This document shows, one piece after another, positions 28,611-37,636 of a DNA stretch of 64,000 nt (position 1 is the first letter of the stretch; each line of letters opens with the position of its first letter). A program made the position numbers and the translations under genes. The notes under the pieces were generated by a model. It worked only from the letters and a program-made list of their open reading frames with translations. It had not been told where the DNA came from and made no database searches. Origin of the DNA: Bradyrhizobium sp. URHD0069 (GTDB lineage: Bacteria > Pseudomonadota > Alphaproteobacteria > Rhizobiales > Xanthobacteraceae); contig NZ_KL370776.1 of assembly GCF_000701345.1 (NCBI RefSeq), forward strand, positions 253,321 to 317,320. Reading direction: 5' to 3'.

Positions 28611-30281
28611 GTGGTTGCCACGTTGCATCTTGCGGCGTTGGCTGTCCTGCTCACCACGGAATACGGACCCTTTGCGATCACGCTGTCCTTGCTGGCCTGG
28701 GTCTTTGCGAATTGCCTTTTCCTGCTCGTGCTGCCGCGGCCCGGCGTGTCCGCGGCGCTTGCGCTGAGCCTGGTGGCGTTGTTGATCGCGCTGTCGCGCG
28801 TCAAGTTCGAAATTTTGCAGCTATCGTTGACATTCCTTGATTTCCTGATCATCGACCGCGACACGTTTTCGTTCCTGCTCTCGGTGTTTCCGCGGTTGCG
28901 GACGCAGTTGATCGTGGCGGGCGTCCTTGCAGTTCCGGTGTTGTGGGTGATCTGGCGCGCCGATCCGTTTCGCGCAGGTCGCCGCCTTGCGTTGGCGATT
29001 CTTGCCGCAACAACCGTGTTGATGTCGGCGATGTCGGTCGCGGCGCCCGAGCAGCCGTGGGAGCCGTTCCAGGGCGTCAATCATATTTCCAATCTCGCGC
29101 GCTCGGGTGTGGTGGCGGTGTCGCGGCTGGCTTCGCAAGGATGGATCGAGGCCGATTCACCTGCGAGCGGCCCGCTTCACCTGGCCTCGGGAGCGCACGC
29201 CGCCGGCCGGCCGGCGCTGCCGCCCGGCGAAGAATGCGACACCACCGCGAGGCGGCCGCATATCATCATGCTGCTCGACGAGTCGAGCTTCGACATCACC
29301 GCCGCGCCTGGCGTCAAGGTGCCGCCGGGGTACTCCGACTATTTCAAATCCATTGACGGCGCGCAGCGGACCCTGATCGCGGAGGCGACCGGCGGCCCGA
29401 CATGGTACACCGAATTCAATGTGCTGACCGGCATGTCGGCGCGATCGTTCGGTGATCTGAAGTTTTACGTCACAAGAATTACCGCGGGCCGGGTCGCGCG
29501 CGGACTGCCGCAAGCGCTGCAGCGCTGCGGATACAAGACCTTCTCGCTTTATCCGACCTATGGGGACTTCCTCGGTGCGCGCACTTTCCAGAAGGGTACC
29601 GGCGTCGGCCGGTTCATCGACATGGCGGATATGGGCGTCGATCAGGACATGCAGCCCGACAAGTTCTACTTCGATCAGGCCTTGAAGGTGTTCGCGGGCC
29701 AGCAGCCGTCGCAGTCTCCGATCTTCATGTTCGTGTACCTCACGGCCAATCATTTTCCCTGGACCAGCGTCTATCGGCCCGATCTGACGCCGGGATGGAC
29801 GCCGCCGGGAAATACGGCGGAGACGGACGAATACATTCGTCGCCAAACCATGACGGCGAAGGACTACCGCGATTTCACCACACGGCTGGCGCGCGACTAT
29901 CCGGATCAATCCTTTCTGGTCTTGCGTTTCGGCGATCATCAACCGGCCATATCGCAGAAGTTGCTCGAGCCTGGCATCGACCGGAAATTGCTGACGCAAC
30001 GCCTGATGACCGCAGATCCGCGTTACTTCTCGACTTACTATGCGCTCGATGGGATCAACTTTCGACCGCCCGACCTATCGTCGGCGCTCGAAACACTCGA
30101 TGCCGCTTATATCCCGATCGTGATCCAGGAAGCCGCAGGGGTCCCGCTCGATCCCTCGTTCGAGGAGCAGAAGAAGATCATGCTGCGTTGCAAGGGCGTG
30201 TTTTATGCCTGCAAGGACGGCGCGGAAGCCCGGCGGTTCAACCGGCTACTGATCGATGCCGGCCTGGTGCGCGGAATGTAG
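28611..30281 (+). CDS. Membrane-anchored sulfatase/LTA-synthase-like enzyme, paralog 2
   Basis: About 556 residues from a GTG, tandem duplicate of the preceding gene in the same orientation. Active-site candidates: Glu224 ('LLDESSFDI'), Thr264 ('GGPTWYTEFNVLTG'), Asp442-His443 ('RFGDHQPA'). The start is uncertain: the frame stays open upstream and encodes about 27 residues that look like the missing N terminus, but no ATG, GTG or TTG is in frame there. The last 55 residues are nearly identical to paralog 1 ('EEQKKIMLRCKGVFYACKDG'). Confidence 0.8.
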   Translation: MVATLHLAALAVLLTTEYGPFAITLSLLAWVFANCLFLLVLPRPGVSAALALSLVALLIALSRVKFEILQLSLTFLDFLIIDRDTFSFLLSVFPRLRTQLIVAGVLAVPVLWVIWRADPFRAGRRLALAILAATTVLMSAMSVAAPEQPWEPFQGVNHISNLARSGVVAVSRLASQGWIEADSPASGPLHLASGAHAAGRPALPPGEECDTTARRPHIIMLLDESSFDITAAPGVKVPPGYSDYFKSIDGAQRTLIAEATGGPTWYTEFNVLTGMSARSFGDLKFYVTRITAGRVARGLPQALQRCGYKTFSLYPTYGDFLGARTFQKGTGVGRFIDMADMGVDQDMQPDKFYFDQALKVFAGQQPSQSPIFMFVYLTANHFPWTSVYRPDLTPGWTPPGNTAETDEYIRRQTMTAKDYRDFTTRLARDYPDQSFLVLRFGDHQPAISQKLLEPGIDRKLLTQRLMTADPRYFSTYYALDGINFRPPDLSSALETLDAAYIPIVIQEAAGVPLDPSFEEQKKIMLRCKGVFYACKDGAEARRFNRLLIDAGLVRGM

Positions 30282-30412
30282 CCTACCGGACGAAACCTTT
30301 CGGCGAAGCAGGGCGGCTCGCCGATCGCGTGCGGCCGCAGCCTGCCTCGGCATCTGAAGTTTTCCTTTGCGAGGGCTTGACCCCTGGCGCCTATTTCATG
30401 CGAAATGGATCC

Positions 30413-31405
30413 ATGAACCCGATCCGATCGATGATGTTTGTTCTTCCCATTGCCGCCTGGTCCCCGGCCTGGGCGGAGACGATGAGATTTGAAGACGCAA
30501 CAGGGATACTGGGCACTAGCTGTGCCAATGACATCGCTTCGAATTGCCGCGGCGTCAATCTCGACCCGAGCCGTATGAAGGACTGTCTTGTTCGGAATCA
30601 GGATAGTACGTCAGCGCAGTGCAGGGCTGACTATGTCCGAGCCTTCGACGCGATCCAGAAACGTGTGGCCGCTCGTGCCGTCATTCGTAAGGTCTGCGAG
30701 CGCGACGTAGCCAAGCTGTGCGCCGGCGTTCACAAGGACGACAGCAGCAGCGGTCTCGGGTGCATCCTGACGGCGCCGCGCGGAGTGAGCGCCAAATGCA
30801 ACCAGGCCATTGGTGAGGCGGGGTATCGCACTATAGCTGCTGCGGCTCAAGCTCAAGCTCAAGCTCAAGCTCAAGCTCAAGCTCAAGCTCAAGCGGGTGT
30901 GACGACGGGAAGCTGGACCAATGAGCTCGTCGGCCTTGAAATTCCGCCGGATCTGGATGTTGCCGCCTTGCGGCAACAGGCACTTGAGAGGGTCAAGTCG
31001 AAAGCAGATGGAGCGGCGCTAAAGCGACCGCCAGTCGCGACTTCGCTGCTTAAGCTGCCAAAACTCATTGTCGACATCCAATTTGATGAGGACTCTCCGA
31101 TCATCCGGCCGCAATCCTACCAGGCGCTCGGACGCATCGCCGATACGCTCTACGAGCCTGCACTGCTGCCGTACAAATTCCTGATTGTCGGCCATAGCGC
31201 GGCGACCGGTAGGCGCGATAGTAATCTGACGCTAAGCCAGAGGAGGGCCGACGCGGTTCGCGACGTGCTGGTGAGCACCTTCAAGGTTTCGCCAAAACGC
31301 CTTCAGGCGCTCGGTCTGGGCGAGGAACAGTTGCTCGATGCCGCCCATCCGGCCGCGGCGAACAACCACCGGATCCAGATCGCGACGGTCGGAAAGCTGC
31401 TGTAG
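30413..31405 (+). CDS. OmpA-family protein with N-terminal Cys-rich repeats
   Basis: About 330 residues. Signal peptide 'MNPIRSMMFVLPIAAWSPAWA' (alternative start 5 codons earlier at 30398); two Cys-rich helical repeats (residues 37-130, e.g. 'CANDIASNC', 'CERDVAKLCAGV'); an Ala-Gln linker (142-161) coded by eight GCTCAA repeats; and a C-terminal OmpA domain (about 225-330) with 'VDIQFDEDSPIIRPQSYQALGRIADTL', 'VGHSAATG' and 'NLTLSQRRADAVRDVLV', which binds peptidoglycan. Likely links the outer envelope to the wall. Confidence 0.85.
   Translation: MNPIRSMMFVLPIAAWSPAWAETMRFEDATGILGTSCANDIASNCRGVNLDPSRMKDCLVRNQDSTSAQCRADYVRAFDAIQKRVAARAVIRKVCERDVAKLCAGVHKDDSSSGLGCILTAPRGVSAKCNQAIGEAGYRTIAAAAQAQAQAQAQAQAQAQAGVTTGSWTNELVGLEIPPDLDVAALRQQALERVKSKADGAALKRPPVATSLLKLPKLIVDIQFDEDSPIIRPQSYQALGRIADTLYEPALLPYKFLIVGHSAATGRRDSNLTLSQRRADAVRDVLVSTFKVSPKRLQALGLGEEQLLDAAHPAAANNHRIQIATVGKLL
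30845..30892 (+). repeat. Hexanucleotide microsatellite (GCTCAA)8
   Basis: Eight perfect in-frame copies coding (Ala-Gln)8 in the linker of the OmpA-like protein. Because the unit is six bases, slippage changes linker length without frameshift. Confidence 0.97.
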
Positions 31406-31469
31406 TGCAGGCTCTCTTGTTCGAGAAATCACGCCGAGGGCACAGGATTCCAATCGAGAAAGCGAAGGT

Positions 31470-33029
31470 CTACCGCTTCTCGATTTTTTCCCATAGCCAG
31501 CGCGCCACTGTATCGGGTGATGACGCGCCGTCGCCGCCGGCCGCGCGCAAATTCGCCTCGCGCATCGCCGATATCTCGATGTTGCTGAGCAGCGGCTGCA
31601 GGGCGGTCCGCAACGCCTGATCGGAAGCGCGCTTCGGCGCGAGCAGCACGATCGCGTCGTAAGGCGGAATAGCGTGTTTGGGATCGTCCAGCACCACCAG
31701 ATCGTATTTGGCGATCAGCCCGTCGCTGGTATAGCCCGCGATCACGTCGACCTCGCCCGAGGCGACCGCGGCATACATGAAGTCGGGCTGCATCTGCCGT
31801 TCCGCGCGAAATGCGAGCCCATAGGCTTTTTGCAGCCGGGCCCATTCCGGCCGCGAGAAAAATTCATAGTCGGCGGCCATCGACAACCTTCCGGCATGCG
31901 ATGCGAGATCGGCAATGGAATGAATTCCAAGCGCATCGGCCCGCTTTCGCGGCATCACCAGCGCGTAGGCATTCTCGAACCCCAGTTCGCCAAGCAGCGT
32001 CACTTTCTGCGCGGCGAGCATCGTCTTCAATTCGGCGAGCAATTCCTCGCGCGGCTTGATATCGGCGTGGTGAAACTGGTTGGCCCACAGGGTGCCGGAA
32101 TAGTCGACGTAGACGTCGATATCATCCGAGACCAGCGCATCAAAAATAACATTTGAGCCGAGGCCCTCGCGCGAACTTGCTGAAAATCCCGCCGCCCGCA
32201 GCCGCTGCGCGATCAGCGCCGACAACACATATTGCTCGGCGAAAGTTTTGGCGCCGACGATGTAGCTCGATTGCGAGCGCGCCATCGTAGGTAGCAGCGT
32301 TGCAGCAACGAGCGCCGCAATCCCGATCCCGCCGAACGTCACGCGCACGCGGCTCCGTTCGCGAAGCCCTGTCTCGATCAATGCCAACAATTGATCGACC
32401 ACGAGCGCCAGCACAGCCGCGGCAAGGCAGCCGAACAGCACGAAAACCCAGTTCTGGGTCTGCAATCCCGCAAAGATGTAATTGCCGAGGCTGGTTTGCC
32501 CGATCGGCGTCGACAGCGTCGCGGTGCCGATCACCCAGACCGCCGCGGTACGGATGCCCGCCATCATGACGGGAAGCGCCAGCGGCAGCTCCACCGTGAA
32601 TAGCGACTGGCGCGGCGTCATGCCGACGCCTTGCGCAGCCTCGAGGAGCGCGGCATCGACACCTTGCAGGCCGGTGATGGTATTGCGCAGCACCGGCAGC
32701 ATCGAATACAGCGCCAGCGCCAGTACCGCCGGCAGGAATCCAAACGCGGAAAAGCCGAAATTGAACCAGGTCAGCGACACGGCCGCCAGCGCCAGCAGCA
32801 GCGGATAGAACAGTGCCAACAGCGCCAGGCCCGGCACTGTCTGCACGATGCTGGCCAGTCCGAGCAGCGCGCCGCGCATCACCGGGCGGTCGCGGGCCAC
32901 AATCGCCAAGGGCAGGCTGACCAGCAGTCCCAGCGCCAGCGCCGCGACGCTGACGCGCACATGATTGCCGAGATAATCCGGCAGATGGGCCAGCGCCTCG
33001 CTCCAGCGTGGATCGGAGAAAAAGCTCAT
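31470..33029 (-). CDS. Glycine betaine/choline-type ABC transporter: fused permease and substrate-binding protein
   Basis: 519 residues. The N-terminal ~225 residues are a BPD_transp_1 permease with five to six helices and the EAA-type loop 'LLEAAQGVGMTPRQSLFTVELPLALPVMMAGIRTAAVWVIGTATL'; after a further helix ('VTFGGIGIAALVAATLLP') comes a full OpuAC/QAT-type binding domain ('YIVGAKTFAEQYVLSALIAQRLRAAG', 'VYVDYSGTLWANQ', 'DVIAGYTSDGLIAKYDLVVLDDPKHAIPPYDAIVLL'). Such fusions occur in OpuF/OsmF-like osmolyte systems. It overlaps the ATPase gene by 4 bases (ATGA). Confidence 0.9.
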   Translation of the reverse strand: MSFFSDPRWSEALAHLPDYLGNHVRVSVAALALGLLVSLPLAIVARDRPVMRGALLGLASIVQTVPGLALLALFYPLLLALAAVSLTWFNFGFSAFGFLPAVLALALYSMLPVLRNTITGLQGVDAALLEAAQGVGMTPRQSLFTVELPLALPVMMAGIRTAAVWVIGTATLSTPIGQTSLGNYIFAGLQTQNWVFVLFGCLAAAVLALVVDQLLALIETGLRERSRVRVTFGGIGIAALVAATLLPTMARSQSSYIVGAKTFAEQYVLSALIAQRLRAAGFSASSREGLGSNVIFDALVSDDIDVYVDYSGTLWANQFHHADIKPREELLAELKTMLAAQKVTLLGELGFENAYALVMPRKRADALGIHSIADLASHAGRLSMAADYEFFSRPEWARLQKAYGLAFRAERQMQPDFMYAAVASGEVDVIAGYTSDGLIAKYDLVVLDDPKHAIPPYDAIVLLAPKRASDQALRTALQPLLSNIEISAMREANLRAAGGDGASSPDTVARWLWEKIEKR

Positions 33030-33835
33030 GCCGCGCCGTTCCGCGGCAGCAGCACGTTCAGCCGCTCGGCTTGCCGCCGCGGCGTGCGCAGGAGCTCGCC
33101 GACGTAAGGGTCGTCGCTATCAGAAAGCTCCGATGGCTTGCCCTGTGCCAGCAGAATTCCGGCGCGCATCACCGCGACGCGGTCGGCGAGCAATATGGCT
33201 TCGGTCATGTCGTGAGTGATCATGACCGTGGTCAGCCCGAGCGTGTTGTGCAAGGCGCGGTAGTCGTCGCCGAGTGCATCGCGGGTGAGCGGGTCAAGCG
33301 CGCCGAAGGGTTCGTCCATCAGGACGATACGCGGCCGCGCCGCCAGCGCGCGGGCAACGCCAACACGCTGGCGCTGGCCGCCGGACAGCTCATGCGGAAG
33401 CCGATCGCGAAATTGTGCACGCTCGAGCCGCACCAGGTCGAGCAGTTCATCCACCCGGGAAGAAATCTCCGCCGCCGATGTGCCGATCAGCGTCGGCGTG
33501 ATCCCGACATTGTCGGCGACGCTCATATGCGGAAACAGTCCGCCGCTCTGAAACACATAGCCGATGCGGCGGCGTAACGAAACAGGATCGACTGCGCGCA
33601 CGTCCTCGCCCGCGATTGCGATGCTGCCGCTGTCGGCGTCGATCAGCCGGTTGGCCAGCCGCAGCAGCGTGGTCTTGCCGGAGCCGGAGCCGCCGACGAT
33701 GGCGAGGAATTCGCCCTCGGCGACGTCGAGCGTGACGTCGTCCACGGCCCTGACGCGGCCGCCGTCGAAGCTCTTGCCGACGTGCGCAAATGCTATCAGC
33801 GGCGCCTCCTGCATTTCAATTCGGCTCACGGCCAC
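33026..33835 (-). CDS. ABC transporter ATP-binding protein (glycine betaine/choline type)
   Basis: 269 residues. Walker A 'GGSGSGKTTLLRL', Q-loop 'VFQSGGLFPHMSV', signature 'LSGGQRQRVGVARALAARP', Walker B 'IVLMDEPFGALDPLTRD', H-loop 'TVMITHDMTEAILLADR'. GTG start after AAAGGAA; an internal ATG at 33814 is possible. There is no C-terminal CBS domain, unlike OpuA-type ATPases. Pairs with the fused permease-binding protein. Confidence 0.9.
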   Translation of the reverse strand: MAVSRIEMQEAPLIAFAHVGKSFDGGRVRAVDDVTLDVAEGEFLAIVGGSGSGKTTLLRLANRLIDADSGSIAIAGEDVRAVDPVSLRRRIGYVFQSGGLFPHMSVADNVGITPTLIGTSAAEISSRVDELLDLVRLERAQFRDRLPHELSGGQRQRVGVARALAARPRIVLMDEPFGALDPLTRDALGDDYRALHNTLGLTTVMITHDMTEAILLADRVAVMRAGILLAQGKPSELSDSDDPYVGELLRTPRRQAERLNVLLPRNGAA

Positions 33836-33941
33836 GTTCCTTTACTTTCCCCTGAAAGGGGAGGGGGTGAGGTACCAGTTTGTACCACTTCGTTGAACTT
33901 GTCCTGTCAAGGCGTTATTGCATCGTCCCAACTTGGAGGGA

Positions 33942-34775
33942 ATGCGGGTGGAAAAGACAAAGCCGACGGCGGTGGCGCTTGACGACGCGACCGTGGCGTT
34001 TCGTCTCGCCGATGCGCGGGTATATACCGCGGTCGAGAAGGCGCGGCTCAGCATCGAGCATGGCGAGTTCGTCGCCATCGTCGGGCCCACGGGGTGTGGA
34101 AAATCCACGCTGTTGAATGTCGCGGCCGGCCTGCTGAGGCCGGCGTCGGGGAAGGTGCGGATTTTCGACCAGCCGCTGACAGACCTGAACCGTCAGGCCG
34201 GGTATCTCTTTCAGGCCGACGCGCTGTTTCCCTGGAAGACCGCGATCGATAACGTCGCCGTTGGGCTGGAGATCACAGGCGTGCCGCGCAAACAGGCGCT
34301 TGAACGGGCCCAGGTCTGGCTCACTTCGGTCGGTCTCGGGGCGTTCGGCAATCGCTATCCGCATATGCTGTCAGGCGGCCAGCGCAAGCGGGTTGGCCTC
34401 GCGCAGGTGTTGATCCGCGATCCCAAGATCCTGCTGATGGACGAGCCGTTCGGGCCGCTGGATGCCCAAACGAGACAGATCATGGGCAACCTCCTGCTCG
34501 ATCTTTGGAACGCCGACCGCAAGGCGGTACTGTTCGTCACCCACGATCTAGAAGAGGCGATCGCGCTGGCGGACCGCGTCGTGATCATGTCGGCGGGGCC
34601 GAGTGCGCGCATTATCGGCGACTGGCGGGTGCCGCTGGCGCGGCCGCGCGACATTTCGGAAGTGCGCATGGAGAAGGATTTTCACGCGCTGCATCGGGAA
34701 ATATGGAGCGTGCTGAAGGACGAGGTGATGAAGGGCTACGCGCAATCGTCGCAAGCGCCGGCGGGAGCAGCATGA
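33942..34775 (+). CDS. ABC transporter ATP-binding protein (nitrate/sulfonate/taurine family)
   Basis: 277 residues from MRVEKTKPTA after GGAGGG. Walker A 'VGPTGCGKSTLLNVAAGLLRP', Q-loop 'YLFQADALFPWKTAIDNVAVGLE', signature 'LSGGQRKRVGLAQVLIRDPK', Walker B 'ILLMDEPFGPLDAQTRQ', H-loop 'VLFVTHDLEEAIALADRVVIMSAGP', typical of SsuB/TauB. First gene of an ATPase-permease-binding protein operon, divergent from the betaine-type operon. Confidence 0.92.
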   Translation: MRVEKTKPTAVALDDATVAFRLADARVYTAVEKARLSIEHGEFVAIVGPTGCGKSTLLNVAAGLLRPASGKVRIFDQPLTDLNRQAGYLFQADALFPWKTAIDNVAVGLEITGVPRKQALERAQVWLTSVGLGAFGNRYPHMLSGGQRKRVGLAQVLIRDPKILLMDEPFGPLDAQTRQIMGNLLLDLWNADRKAVLFVTHDLEEAIALADRVVIMSAGPSARIIGDWRVPLARPRDISEVRMEKDFHALHREIWSVLKDEVMKGYAQSSQAPAGAA

Positions 34776-35563
34776 TGAGCAGACCCGTGTTGCTTCTCTG
34801 CCAGTTGCTCGTCGCCGTCGTCGTGCTGGGACTGTGGCAACTGCTCGCCACCGTGCCGATCTTCGGTCGCATGCTGCTGCCGCCGTTCTTCTTTTCAAAT
34901 CCGGTCGACGTGGGAAGCCAGATCGTTGCCTGGTTCTCAAGCGGGGTGATCTGGAAGCATCTGCTGATCACCCTATGGGAGTCGATTCTGGCCTTCACGA
35001 TCGGCTCGCTTGGCGGGGTGATGGTCGGCTTCTGGTTCGCGCGTCAGCCAAGGGTCGCGGCGATATTCGATCCCTATGTGAAGATGGTCAATGCGCTGCC
35101 GCGCGTCGTTCTGGCGCCGATCTTCACGCTGTGGCTCGGGCTCGGCATCTGGTCGAAGGTCGCGCTTGGCGTGACGCTGGTATTCTTCATCGTATTCTTC
35201 AACGTCTATCAGGGCGTCAAGGAGGTCAGCACCACCGTGCTTGCCAATGGCCGCATGCTCGGCATGACCGAGCGGCAGCTGATGCGGCACGTTTACTGGC
35301 CGTCGGCGCTGTCCTGGATGTTCTCCTCGCTGCATACTTCGGTCGGCTTCGCGGTGGTTGGCGCCGTGGTCGGCGAATATCTCGGCTCCGCGGCGGGGCT
35401 CGGCTATCTGATCCAGCAGGCCGAAGGCGTGTTCGACGTCGCCGGCGTGTTCGCCGGCATGTTCGTGTTATCGGCGTTCGTCCTCTTGATTGACTTCGCG
35501 GTGACATTAGTCGAGCGGCGCCTTCTGGTTTGGCGGCCGGACGCCGTCGAGGGCCGCGGCTAA
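34772..35563 (+). CDS. ABC transporter permease (nitrate/sulfonate/taurine family)
   Basis: 263 residues, six helices; 'MLGMTERQLMRHVYWPSALSWMFSSLHTSVGFAVVGAVVGEYLGSAAGLGYLI' is the EAA loop region of SsuC/TauC-type permeases. ATGA overlap with the ATPase gene; a second in-frame ATG follows directly at 34775. Confidence 0.92.
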   Translation: MMSRPVLLLCQLLVAVVVLGLWQLLATVPIFGRMLLPPFFFSNPVDVGSQIVAWFSSGVIWKHLLITLWESILAFTIGSLGGVMVGFWFARQPRVAAIFDPYVKMVNALPRVVLAPIFTLWLGLGIWSKVALGVTLVFFIVFFNVYQGVKEVSTTVLANGRMLGMTERQLMRHVYWPSALSWMFSSLHTSVGFAVVGAVVGEYLGSAAGLGYLIQQAEGVFDVAGVFAGMFVLSAFVLLIDFAVTLVERRLLVWRPDAVEGRG

Positions 35564-35570
35564 TTTCGTC

Positions 35571-35670
35571 CGTCATTGCGAGGGCAGAGCAACGAAGCAA
35601 TCCACTTCTTTGCTCGCTGGATTGCTTCGCGGAGCCCGTCATCGGGCGCGCATTCGCGCGACCCGTTGGC
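35571..35670. repeat. Dispersed palindromic repeat (GTCATTGCGAGG family), copy 4
   Basis: CGTCATTGCGAGGGCAGAGC...GCAATCCAC, CTGGATTGCTTCGCGGAGCC, then GGGCGCGCATTCGCGCGACCCGTTGG. It sits between the permease gene and its binding-protein gene, so it is transcribed within the operon. Confidence 0.87.
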
Positions 35671-35757
35671 TCACCAAGGACGGCACGGTATCACAAGCAC
35701 CTTCTCAAGAGACGCATGCTCCTCTATCGTGTGACCAACTGAGAGCATGGAGGAACC

Positions 35758-36786
35758 ATGAGAACGATTTTTGGCAGGTTGGCCGCGACGCTTTTGGCAC
35801 TGGTGCTGATGTCCGATCTTGCGGCAGCGCAGAGCAAGATCACCATCGCCATCGGTGGCGGGGCCTGCCTGTGTTATCTGCCGACCGTGCTGGCAAAGCA
35901 GCTTGGCGAGTACGACAAGGCGGGTCTTGCCGTCGAACTGGTCGATCTGAAGGGCGGCTCGGACGCCCTCAAGGCCGTGCTCGGCGGCAGCGCCGACGTG
36001 GTCTCCGGCTACTTCGACCACTGCGTCAATCTTGCCGCCAAGAAGCAGGAGCTGCAGGCCTTTGTCGTTTATGACCGGTATCCGGGCTTCGTGTTGGTGG
36101 TCTCCCCCTCGCATAATAGCGAAATCAAATCGATCAAGGATCTGGCCGGCAAGAAGGTCGGCGTCAGCGCGCCCGGCTCCTCGACCGATTTCTTTCTCAA
36201 ATACCTGCTGAAGAAAAACGGCCTTGATCCCACCAGCGCCTCGGTGATCGGTGTTGGCCTTGGCGCGAGCGCAGTCGCGGCAATGCAGCAGGGGCAGATC
36301 GACGCGGCGGTGATGCTCGATCCGGCAGTTACGGTCCTGCAAGGCAGCTATCCGGACCTGCGCATCCTCAGCGATACGCGCACGCAGAAAGACACGCTTT
36401 CGGTGTTCGGCGGCGAATATCCTGGCGGCGCGCTCTACAGCACAACGGCGTGGGTTGGCTCGCATGAGAAGGACGTGCAGGCTTTGACTAATGCGATCGT
36501 GAATACACTGGCATGGATACACTCGCATTCGCCGGAAGATATCATGGCGAAAATGCCACCGGAGATCGTCGGCAAGAATAAGGAGCTCTATCTCGCGGCG
36601 CTCAAGAACACGATCCCGATGTATTCGGAAACCGGCAAGATGGACCCCAAGGGCGCTGACGCGGTGCTCGCCGTGTTCAGCGAAGGCTCGCCGGAAGTCG
36701 CCAAGGCGAATATCGACGTCAGCAAGACCTACACCAACAGATTCGTCGATCAGGCCAAAAAGACGGCAGGGACGATTGCGAAGTAA
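35758..36786 (+). CDS. SsuA/NMT1-like ABC substrate-binding protein
   Basis: 342 residues with a signal peptide ending 'SDLAAAQ'. NMT1/THI5-like fold: 'IAIGGGACLCYLPTVLAKQLGEYDKAGLAVELVDLKGGSDALKAVLGGSADVVSGYFDH'. The two Cys in 'GGACLCYLP' are unusual near a ligand-binding loop. GGAGGAACC precedes the ATG. It completes the operon with the ATPase and permease; the ligand may be a sulfonate, nitrate, pyrimidine precursor or aromatic acid. Confidence 0.88.
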   Translation: MRTIFGRLAATLLALVLMSDLAAAQSKITIAIGGGACLCYLPTVLAKQLGEYDKAGLAVELVDLKGGSDALKAVLGGSADVVSGYFDHCVNLAAKKQELQAFVVYDRYPGFVLVVSPSHNSEIKSIKDLAGKKVGVSAPGSSTDFFLKYLLKKNGLDPTSASVIGVGLGASAVAAMQQGQIDAAVMLDPAVTVLQGSYPDLRILSDTRTQKDTLSVFGGEYPGGALYSTTAWVGSHEKDVQALTNAIVNTLAWIHSHSPEDIMAKMPPEIVGKNKELYLAALKNTIPMYSETGKMDPKGADAVLAVFSEGSPEVAKANIDVSKTYTNRFVDQAKKTAGTIAK

Positions 36787-36792
36787 CGTTCG

Positions 36793-37503
36793 ATGACGGC
36801 GGAGACATCCCCGGTCATTCATCGCATCACGACGCTTGATCTGAGCTACCAGCCATCGCAGTGGCGGTTCGCGGAGGAGCGGCGCGCCGATATCGACGCG
36901 CATTTCGCCCTCAAAAAGATCGAGAAGCCGAAGATCTGGAATGGACGAATTCTGTTGGGGCGCAATCCTGATTTTACCGGGGACCGCTTCAGCGCCGTTT
37001 ACTTCGACGCCGATTTCGCGAGCTTCCTGGCGTGGCGCGACTGGGGCTTTCCGCACCGGGACGTGTTCAACGGTTTCGGAATGGGGGCGCTGCGCTGCTC
37101 CGATAGCGCGTTTGTACTCGGCGAAATGGGCCACCATACCGCGAATGCCGGGCGCATCTACTTCCCGTCGGGAACACCCGACCTCGACGACATCAGCGAT
37201 GGCGCGGTCGATATATCGGGCAGCGTCGCCCGCGAAGTCGAAGAGGAAACCGGCCTGACAGCTGCCGACTATCGGGCCGCCGCACATTGGGACTGTGTTG
37301 TCTCCGGCGCGGCGATCGCCATGATCAGGATATTGAATGTCGATACTCCAGGCGAAGCGCTGCGCGCCAGGATCGAAGCTAATCTAGCCCGACAACATCA
37401 GCCGGAATTGTCGGCGATTCATCTGGTGCGCGATGGGTCCGATTTCACCGCGGCTATGCCGCGCTTTGTCACCGCGTTTTTGGAGAAACAGTTCTCTGCA
37501 TGA
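36793..37503 (+). CDS. Nudix hydrolase domain protein
   Basis: 236 residues. The Nudix helix is 'VAREVEEETGL' at about 147-157; the upstream Gly and Glu of the full box are not clear, so it is a divergent member. The N-terminal 110 residues ('WNGRILLGRN...FGMGALRCSDSAFVLGEM') are the family's companion beta region. It starts 7 bases after the binding-protein gene and is probably co-transcribed. Substrate unknown. Confidence 0.75.
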   Translation: MTAETSPVIHRITTLDLSYQPSQWRFAEERRADIDAHFALKKIEKPKIWNGRILLGRNPDFTGDRFSAVYFDADFASFLAWRDWGFPHRDVFNGFGMGALRCSDSAFVLGEMGHHTANAGRIYFPSGTPDLDDISDGAVDISGSVAREVEEETGLTAADYRAAAHWDCVVSGAAIAMIRILNVDTPGEALRARIEANLARQHQPELSAIHLVRDGSDFTAAMPRFVTAFLEKQFSA

Positions 37504-37520
37504 TGCTGATATGCCTGCCA

Positions 37521-37636
37521 TGTCATTGCGAGGGGCGTAAGCGACGAAGCAATCCAGCTTGGCGGCATGATATCTGGATAGCTTCGCGGAGCCTGTCCTC
37601 GGGCGGCTCTTGCCGACCCGTTGCCTCGCAATGACG
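37521..37636. repeat. Dispersed palindromic repeat (GTCATTGCGAGG family), copy 5
   Basis: TGTCATTGCGAGGGGCG...GCAATCCAG ... TGGATAGCTTCGCGGAGCC ... GACCCGTTGCCTCGCAATGACGA. Full-length copy with complementary ends in the gap before ppk2. Confidence 0.88.

Noticed and set aside
30845-30892. Phase-variable frameshift switch
   Set aside because: The unit is six bases, so copy-number change keeps the reading frame.
35671-37287. 538-codon reverse frame across the binding-protein and Nudix genes
   Set aside because: Antisense shadow of two well-supported genes.
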